Source: Platerodrilus igneus (Eukaryota; Arthropoda; Insecta; Coleoptera; Lycidae). Taken from it: DNA of 64,000 nucleotides. Under the pieces are notes generated by a model. The model saw only the letters and a program-made list of their open reading frames with translations. It did not search any database and was not told where the DNA came from. Shown here piece after piece: positions 57,240 to 64,000 of the stretch. The stretch's first letter is position 1; every line of letters begins with the position of its first letter. The translations under genes were made by a program, and so were the position numbers. Where the stretch lies: NCBI GenBank assembly GCA_036346225.1, contig JARFIW010001104.1, positions 5,916,001 to 5,980,000 of the forward strand. Direction: 5' to 3'.

Positions 57240-59663
57240 TTAGCCTGGTATATTTTAACTACACAGGTTTTAAATAACTAAAATGTATGTGGTCCGATAC
57301 CGGCTCGAGATTGTGTGTTTCTTGTCACGCGACTTATACTACCTAGAAATGTAGGATATTTAATTATTAGTACTGATTTACAATCATTCATCTAGGTTCT
57401 CATTTACTATTAAGTGACATGTGTGTTGTATGTGTTAAGTCTACGGTTACGTGGTTGTGTGCTGCATACGAACACTATTTAGTTTAATCTTTGTCTCATT
57501 TGTAACTATAGTTTGAAATTTTAATACAGTGTATCATGTCTTTTCGCTATGCCTCAACATGTACAGCGTGCTTTGCACTAAGACGCATACAAATCCTTTT
57601 CGTTAATAGATAACGGTGAATTCCGTCAATATTTCCAACTAAAATTTAAGTTTCCTACATTTATATAAATTCCAGAAAATAATACCCTATATAACCTTTT
57701 TATAAATTCTTTATTTATAAATTATCTGTGCCCTAATGTACAATTATGTACGTATATAAGTAATTTCCTTATTGGAAAATTTTCCAATACTCTTCTATAA
57801 AAGCATATCTGGAGTAAATTCTAAATCGTAGTCTAATCAAAACGTTCGTTAGTGTTCGTTTCTTCCAACAATTTTCATTGGTTATTTTTAGTTTGATAAG
57901 TCAAAGTTTCATTCTTTTTCTTACCTGACTGCTTTCAAGAGCTTTTTTTGATAATTTTGATATTAGCTCGCCATTTGTACCTGGTATGTAAGTTATTATT
58001 ACATATTTCGTTATTTCCTAAAAAAATCGTTTTAGCTTTAGAATATGGAGCTGAGAGCACCAGAATACCTACGTTACCCGCCTTTACTATTTAAAGTTGT
58101 TTACGGATTAACATTATGTTAGTTTCAACATGCCTCGTGTGAAATTTCCTTTCCTCATACATGTTTAATTTTCTAGGGACTTTCCACCACCCTGGAATTT
58201 TCGACTGGACATTTACGTTTATCTTCACTTAATGCGTTTTCTTTTCAATTATAATTTAAATTACCTTGCCGTCTAAATTTTGTGTATTTATCGTCCAGTT
58301 ACTATGTTTATCTATCGTTAGAAGATTACCTGAATCAAACAAGTTTTGGTTGCTTCAAATTTATGGAGATGTGCGAGATTTTTGGTTTTTCTTGCAAACT
58401 GCTTCACATAATCTACTAATACCGCCGGAGGATACAAGAGAGCACCTGTTAAACTTTCAGTAATTAATTTGTTTTGAGTTACAAAAAACTACAGGTATGA
58501 GATTAAAAGTTTCATTAAATAGTTTCTTATATAAATAAAAAGGCGACTGAGCTTTTGTTTGAAAATTTGGTTAACTGCTCATGTATTCTGCGACATAAGG
58601 ATTTTCATGAAACTTTTTGTGATAAGCGCTCTATACCTAAAAAGAAATTACATTTCCTTTTACACATTATTACTTATGTGAAATGATAATAAATTATCTA
58701 TGTTTATAATTGACATTAAGAATTTTCTTTTATCGCATGCCATAGTCAAAATTTTGTCTTACTCTATATCTGTTAGCATTAACGAAAATGAATTTTAGAA
58801 CATATTTGTATGCAGTGTTTAAAGTAGATAGTCATTATTTGCACTTCATACATCCGTTCGTAGAAATGATGTGTTTAAAAAATGCCTTACCTGGACGATA
58901 ATATACAAAATTTTCTTCAAGTATAATTTTTATTTAACTATTTAACCAACGTTATCGTTTTTATTTAACTTTATCTAGGTATCGTTGCCTCACCCTGAGA
59001 TTTATCTTTTGCGTTCACCGCAGCCAATGAAGGTCGATGCTAGTGCTAAAATATTTTTTATATTCTGCTGTTCACCTACCCTTTTACTACCCGTAAAAAG
59101 ATAGGGTGCAACAGAAAAGCACTTACGTATACCGAAAAGGTGTTTTCTTTATTACCCTGAAAGCTTTTATTATTATTTTATTTTAAGGCCCACGATTTGG
59201 GCGTACATAAAAATGCTGTGATATTTTTTTTCAGCCCCACGGTTGGGTGTAATAAATTGCTGTGATATTTTTTATTTCAGCCCCTTTTGCTCAATCAAGC
59301 ACCTATGATGTGAAATGTTAAGTTATGGATTTTCTTTGTCTCAACTAGCTGATTCAATTAAATAAAGCAATTCTACAATACACAATATAATGATTAAATA
59401 TTTACAACTTTTAATATTTCCCCCTTTTCAGAATATTTACATATACCAGATTTATGAAATTGAAGCCAGCAAAACTAGCCTTTTTGCTTATATTTAGAGA
59501 CCTTTGAAACGTTTCAAGATACCTATTACTTTTTCATAAATTGATCGATGAAACTACTGTGTTTTGTTGACTCTTACAGATACGAAAAATATTGAATTAA
59601 AACAGTTTCCAGTAATAAATTATATCAAGATCGCTAACCTGGAATAGTTCTGTAGTTTCTCTG
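57240..59663. other. No supported gene; two PBS-like units at 59187-59249
   Basis: AT-rich sequence without coding signature. At 59187-59203 ('ggcccacgatttgggcg') and 59233-59249 ('agccccacggttgggtg') lie two units of the PBS-like repeat also found at 17085, each followed by 'tgctgtgatatttttt'. They are 46 bp apart. Confidence 0.45.
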
Positions 59664-59848
59664 TGTCAGGAGGTACAAAGGGTTCTGGGGCACTCTGGCA
59701 ACAGGGCAGTATGTTTCGTACGCGGGATGCGGTAGGCAGCTCAATAAATGTCTTACAAATAAGTGTGTTTCATTTGTTGTTAATTACAATTACATAAAGT
59801 ACAATAAACCCCACAGACAACAGTGAAACGACGTTTATACGTTTTACA
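59664..59848 (+). repeat. Candidate 5' LTR (185 bp)
   Basis: The stretch from TGTCAGGAGG (59664) to TTTTACA (59848) has the TG...CA form of an LTR. It holds an AATAAA polyadenylation signal at about 59732 and ends directly at a PBS. The left border is inferred, since the 3' LTR is outside the window. Confidence 0.6.
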
Positions 59849-59860
59849 TGGCGCAGTCGA
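59849..59860 (+). promoter_or_regulatory. Primer-binding site, tRNA-Ser type
   Basis: TGGCGCAGTCGA directly follows the LTR. It matches the start of the tRNA-Ser-type PBS of 297/17.6-like gypsy elements as I remember it; reverse transcription would start here. Confidence 0.65.
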
Positions 59861-59960
59861 ATTAATAAACGGAAACTATGTGCAAACACTCGAGATAACC
59901 GAAAACGTGTTTTGAGGTTAAGTTATAAATTCCATAAAAATACAATTACAAAAGTTCAAA

Positions 59961-60755
59961 ATGAGTTTAACGGGAATAGAGTCTCTCAATTTAAATGGAA
60001 ATGTTTCGGAAAATTGGAAATTATTTCGCGACAGATTTAAAATTTATTTGCAAGCCATAGAAGTTGATAAAAAAGGTGACGCAACGAAAACGGCAATGCT
60101 ACTCTACTAAATTGGCGAAGCAGGATATAAAATATACACTTCTTTCAAATTTTCAGAAGGAGATGAGAACAAATTAGAAGTTGTAATTCAAAAATTCAAC
60201 CAACACTTCCTGCCAAAACAAAATACATCTTTTGAAAGCTACAAGTTTTTTATGCTTAGGCAATGCCAAGAGGAATCAACCGAACAGTTTGTAATAAAAC
60301 TTAAAAATCAAGCAAACAAGTGTAAATTCGAGACACTAAATGATGAACTAGTAAAGAGTATGATTATATGTGGCATAAATCGATCTGAAATTAGAGAAAA
60401 ATTACTACAGGACGATGAAATTGATCTAGACGGAGCTATAAAAATTTGCAGCACAATGGAATCGTGAAAACAAATAAATCGCACGATTACAAATCAGGGG
60501 CAAAGCAGTCGCGATGATGACACCGTCAACACTGTCATGACAAGGAACCAAAACATTCAATGTGTAAAGCCAGCACAACAACATAATTACAACAAAGAAC
60601 GAGGGTCGAAGAAGACTACAAGTAATAACAATATCGTCAACTGCCAAAAATGCGGAGCAAAGAAGCATCCAATAAATTCATGTCCAGCATATGGTGCTAC
60701 ATGCAGGAACTGCAACAAACCCAAACCACTTTGTCGAAGTATGCAGGTCAGGTAA
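59961..60755 (+). pseudogene. Ty3/gypsy gag with zinc knuckles, broken
   Basis: Starts at ATG 59961 (MSLTGIESLNLNGNVSENWK). The capsid part includes LFRDRFKIYLQAIEVD, FNQHFLPKQNTSFESYKFFM and LRQCQEESTEQFVIKLKNQA. Two CCHC knuckles follow (CQKCGAKKHPINSC and, across a frame break, CRNCNKP...). Stops at 60108-60110 and 60465-60467 and a 1-nt frame break near 60722 disable it. Gag would form the particle and bind the RNA. Confidence 0.85.
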
Positions 60756-60836
60756 CAAAAACAGCACACAAGGACAAAAAGGTCAGTACAATATAGAAAC
60801 GTAAGCACGGTAAATTCAAATGAAAATGAAGAAAAT

Positions 60837-62705
60837 TTGTTTGTGGGGAAAATAGATTTAATTTCGCATAAAAACAAAGACTGGCGTACTGATGTGAAGA
60901 TAAATAGGGAAACGGATTCCTTCAAGTTAGATTCAGGGAGTATGTGTAATTTATTACCAATTAATATCTTTGAAAAGTTACAATTACCACGTAAACTGAT
61001 AAAGCCATGTGATACGAACATTAGGTCGTATACAGGGAACTAAATAAATACACTAGGCTATTGCAGGCTAAGGTGCACGGTAAATAATATAAATACCACT
61101 ATTAAATTTTATGTTGTCAATGCGGAAGCAGAAGCAATATTAGGGTTAAATGCATGTGAAAATTTAAATTTAATTACAAAAGTAAATTCTGTTAATAATG
61201 CGTGTGAAAATTACAGTGATATAATTTCACAAAGATTTGAAGATGTATTTAAAGGCATAGGTTGTCTAGAAGGTCCACATCACATTACACTAAAAGAAAA
61301 TGCAGTACCTGTAATTCATGCGACAAGGAAAGTTCCACTACCAATAATGGCGGAGTTCAAAACTACATTAGAAAAATTAGAAAGAGAATCGATAATTTCA
61401 AAAATAGAAGAGCCTACACAATGGGTCAATCCGTTAGTAATAGTGAGAAAACCAACGGGAGAATTACGTTTGTGCATAGATCCAAAAGATCTTAATGAAG
61501 CTATAATGCGACAGCACTTCCAAATTCCTAATCTAGAACAAATTATAGGTAAATTAGCAGGGAACAAATATTTTAGTACATTAGATGCAACAAGCGGATT
61601 TTATCAAATACAATTAGATGAAGAAAGTAAAAAATTGTGTACATTTGGAACTCCATTCGGGCGTTATTGTTTTTATAGACTTCCTTACGGAATCAGGTCA
61701 GCACCAGAGGTGTTTCACCAAAAATTCAGTCAAATTTTTGATTTTGAAGGAGTAGGAGTATATATTGATGATATAATAATTTATAGCAAAACTAAGGAGG
61801 AACATGATGAAAGAATGGAGAAAGTATTAATTACAGCAAGAAATAAAGGAGTAAAATTTAATTTAAAGAAATGTCAGTTCCAGCTACACACAATTACATA
61901 CATGGGGCACATTATAACTGACCAAGGGATAGCTCTAGATGAAGAGAAATTAAAAGCAATAAACGACTTACCAAAACCCACATGCAAAACAGATATACAG
62001 AGGTTGTTAGGTATGATAAATTATGTGTCAAGATATATTGAAAACTTTTCAGTGGACACAGAGCCTTTACCTCAACTGACCAGGAAGGACATAGAATTTC
62101 TTTGGGTACCTGCTCATGAGGAGGCCCTACAAAAAATTAAAGACAAACTAACTAAAACTCCGGGATTAAAACACTATGATGTAAATGAAGAGACCATCAT
62201 CTCAGTAGACAGTTCTAAATCAGGACTAGGAGCGGTCTTGCTACAAAAGTTTTTACCATGTGCATACGCTTCTAAGCCTTTGAATGAAACCCAGAAACAA
62301 TATGCTCAAATAGAAAAAGAAGCACTTGTAATTTCATTTGGGTTAGAAAGGTTTCACCAATATATATATGGGAAACGGGTAACTGTTGAAACCGATCACA
62401 AACCATTACTAGCGATAGTGAAGAAACCACTACATAAAATTACAGCCAGACTTCAAAGAATAATGCTGCATCTACAAAAATATGACTTCGATTTAATTTA
62501 CAAACCCGGGAAACAATTAATTATAGCAGATGCACTGTCAAGGGCACATCTAAATGAAAACGAAAGTGATGACTGTACAAAAGAAATTGAGAAGCAAGTA
62601 TGCTTAATTGAGTCCCAAATAAATGCAACTGATAAAAAACTAGAATTAATTAGAAGAGAAACAGAAAAGGATGTAGAATTAACACAATTAAAGAATTCAT
62701 TTTAG
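60837..62705 (+). pseudogene. Ty3/gypsy pol: protease, RT and RNase H
   Basis: The protease has FKLDSGSMCNLLPINIFEKL (DSG active site). A stop at 61041-61043 interrupts just after it; the same frame then stays open to 62705. RT motifs: PTQWVNPLVIVRKPTGELR, FSTLDATSGFYQIQLDEES, FGRYCFYRLPYGIRSAPEVF, VYIDDIIIYSKT (YIDD intact) and YMGHIITDQGI. RNase H: IISVDSSKSGLGAVLLQ, YAQIEKEALVISFGLERFHQ and VETDHKPL. It ends at a frameshift near 62690, before the integrase. RT and RNase H catalytic residues are all present. Confidence 0.9.
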
Positions 62706-64000
62706 AAGGGTGGCCAGTAAATAATAATAAACTACCGGAAAGAATAAAATTATATAGTAAATACAAAAATGAGTTAACACTGCAGAATGGGATAATATTC
62801 AAAAACCAATCTATAGTAATACCCAAAGCCCTACAAAAAGAAATGTTACAGCGCATACACTACAATCACTCCGGTATACCAAAATGTTTAAAACTAGCCG
62901 AAGAAAGTTTGTTTTGGATATCGATGAAAAATGAAATAAAACAGCTCATAGCAAGTTGCACTATCTGCAACACGTATAGCAAATCACAACAGAACCAACC
63001 ACTAATGTCTCACGCAACTCCAGAAATTCCATGGAATAAATTAGCTTGCGACCTATTTGAAATTAAGGGAGTAAAGTATATAATAGTAGTAGATTACTAT
63101 ACTAAATATGTGGAAGTTGAAAAATTGGGAACAATAACTACGTGTCATAAAATAATTGAAATGTTAAAATCTCTGTTTGCAAGTCACGGAATTCCAGTAA
63201 CTTTTGTTACGAATGAAGGACCACAATTTACCTCTGATCAGTTTGCGACATTTGCTGAAACATGGGATTTTAACCATATTGTGTCTTCACCTCATAATGC
63301 ACAGTCTAATGGAATGGCAGAACGTCATGTCCAAACGATAAAAAATGTAATTGAGAAAACCATATAAGACAACAAGGACATTCACCTAGCACTATTACAA
63401 TATAGAACGACTCCAATAATAAACAATTGCTCACCAGCCCAATTATTAATGTCAAGAGTACTACGAAATAATTTGCCAATTAATCTCTCCAGACTAAAAC
63501 CAAAACTTGTGAATAGGCCAGAATATAGAAAATACTTATACAAACGTAAGGAACAGGACGGAAAATACTATAACAAGAATGTAATTAATTTAGAACCAAT
63601 AAATGCAGGCACCAGAATTTATGTACAGGTTAATTCAAACTCAGTCTGGTCAAAAGGTGTAGTCCTAGAAAAAATAAATGATCGTAGGTACAAAGTAAAA
63701 GTAAATAATGGCTCAATTTTAGTGCAAAATAGAAAATACATTAAAGTAGACAGGTGTAAAGACAACGAAATCAAAATTATTCGCGAGAAAGTTGTGCAAA
63801 AAGAAGGAAATAAGTGTGAAGGGGAGAAAGTGATACATCTATTACCATTAAGTGCGAACGTTAGCAACCAGATACAGAGATTTTCCAACACACCGAATAA
63901 ATATTATAGTTTACAGGATTTTGACAATTTTCAAGAGGAAAACGTTCAACCAAATGATTATGATTGTGTCCAGGAACATAATATTAAAAAATGTAATGTT
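62706..64000 (+). pseudogene. Ty3/gypsy integrase (catalytic Asp replaced), partial
   Basis: The zinc-binding part has RIHYNHSGIPKCLKLAEESL and CTICNTYSKS (HHCC). The core has KLACDLFEIKGVKYIIVVDY (first Asp). The second catalytic motif reads VTNEGPQFTSDQF where active relatives have an Asp at the Asn position. The third reads NGMAERHVQTIKN (Glu). A stop at 63365-63367 follows; the same frame then stays open to the window end with the C-terminal part (YRTTPIINNCSPAQLL and a Lys-rich tail). The loss of Asp makes the integrase inactive irrespective of the stop. Confidence 0.85.

Larger units (their letters stand above)
59664..64000 (+). mobile_element. Ty3/gypsy LTR retrotransposon, 5' part (runs off window)
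   Basis: A candidate 5' LTR (59664-59848) is followed by a primer-binding site, gag and pol in standard order: protease, RT, RNase H, integrase. The 3' end lies beyond the right border. Coding parts are broken by a handful of lesions, and the integrase has lost one catalytic residue. The family looks like the 297/17.6 branch by its PBS and pol sequence. Confidence 0.88.

Noticed and set aside
1..64000. A novel defence, toxin or biosynthetic system
   Set aside because: Every recognisable protein other than retn belongs to a known TE class. No other conserved host-like coding sequence was found on either strand.

Overview
This window is nuclear DNA of an insect or a close arthropod relative: AT-rich, gene-poor and packed with transposable elements (TEs). 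The only host gene I can support is a homologue of dead ringer/retained (retn; ARID3 in vertebrates). Two of its coding exons are present on the + strand: 10192-10892 (end of the ARID domain plus a low-complexity linker) and 27121-27242 (end of the REKLES region and the stop codon). They are joined by a 16.2-kb intron with consensus splice sites. The exons carrying most of the ARID domain and the 5' end must lie to the left, outside the window.

Layout. 1-10191 is upstream intron or flank: a 5'-truncated RTE-type LINE (minus), decayed Ty3/gypsy pieces, an element with about 60-bp inverted termini, and a 5' LINE fragment. 10192-27242 is the retn 3' part. Its intron holds two piggyBac elements (one bounded by TTAA at both ends), two decayed gypsy RT fragments, a tandem repeat resembling a primer-binding site, and a nearly complete RTE-type LINE nested inside the second piggyBac with an 11-bp target-site duplication (TSD). 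27243-35600 is the 3' UTR and flank, a CR1/L2-like LINE (minus), and a BEL/Pao gag-protease remnant split by a tRNA-derived SINE. 35600-44400 is a second CR1/L2-like LINE (plus) split by a 745-bp CpG-rich element, followed by a third RTE-type copy split by a SINE. 44550-52000 is a Jockey-like LINE end, a tandem array of SINE-derived units, a second CpG-rich element, and an R1-clade LINE sitting in a (TG)n tract inside a SINE. 52700-56900 is a PIF/Harbinger element (DDE transposase plus Myb/SANT-like protein, convergent) whose transposase is split by a 2.2-kb insert bounded by (TA)n. 59664-64000 is the 5' LTR, gag and pol of a Ty3/gypsy element running off the right edge.

Working together. Apart from retn, every recognisable protein is for transposition, and almost all are broken by stops or frameshifts. 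The window is best read as layered insertions: RTE into piggyBac, SINE into RTE, SINE into BEL/Pao, R1 into SINE microsatellite, CpG-rich element into CR1/L2. I see no defence system, CRISPR array, operon or biosynthetic cluster. The most unusual things are the LINE/SINE microsatellite association, the LINE family carrying decayed repeats of its own 3' end, the SINE tandem array, and two uncharacterised inserts. All calls come from reading translations and repeats by eye; no database search was done.
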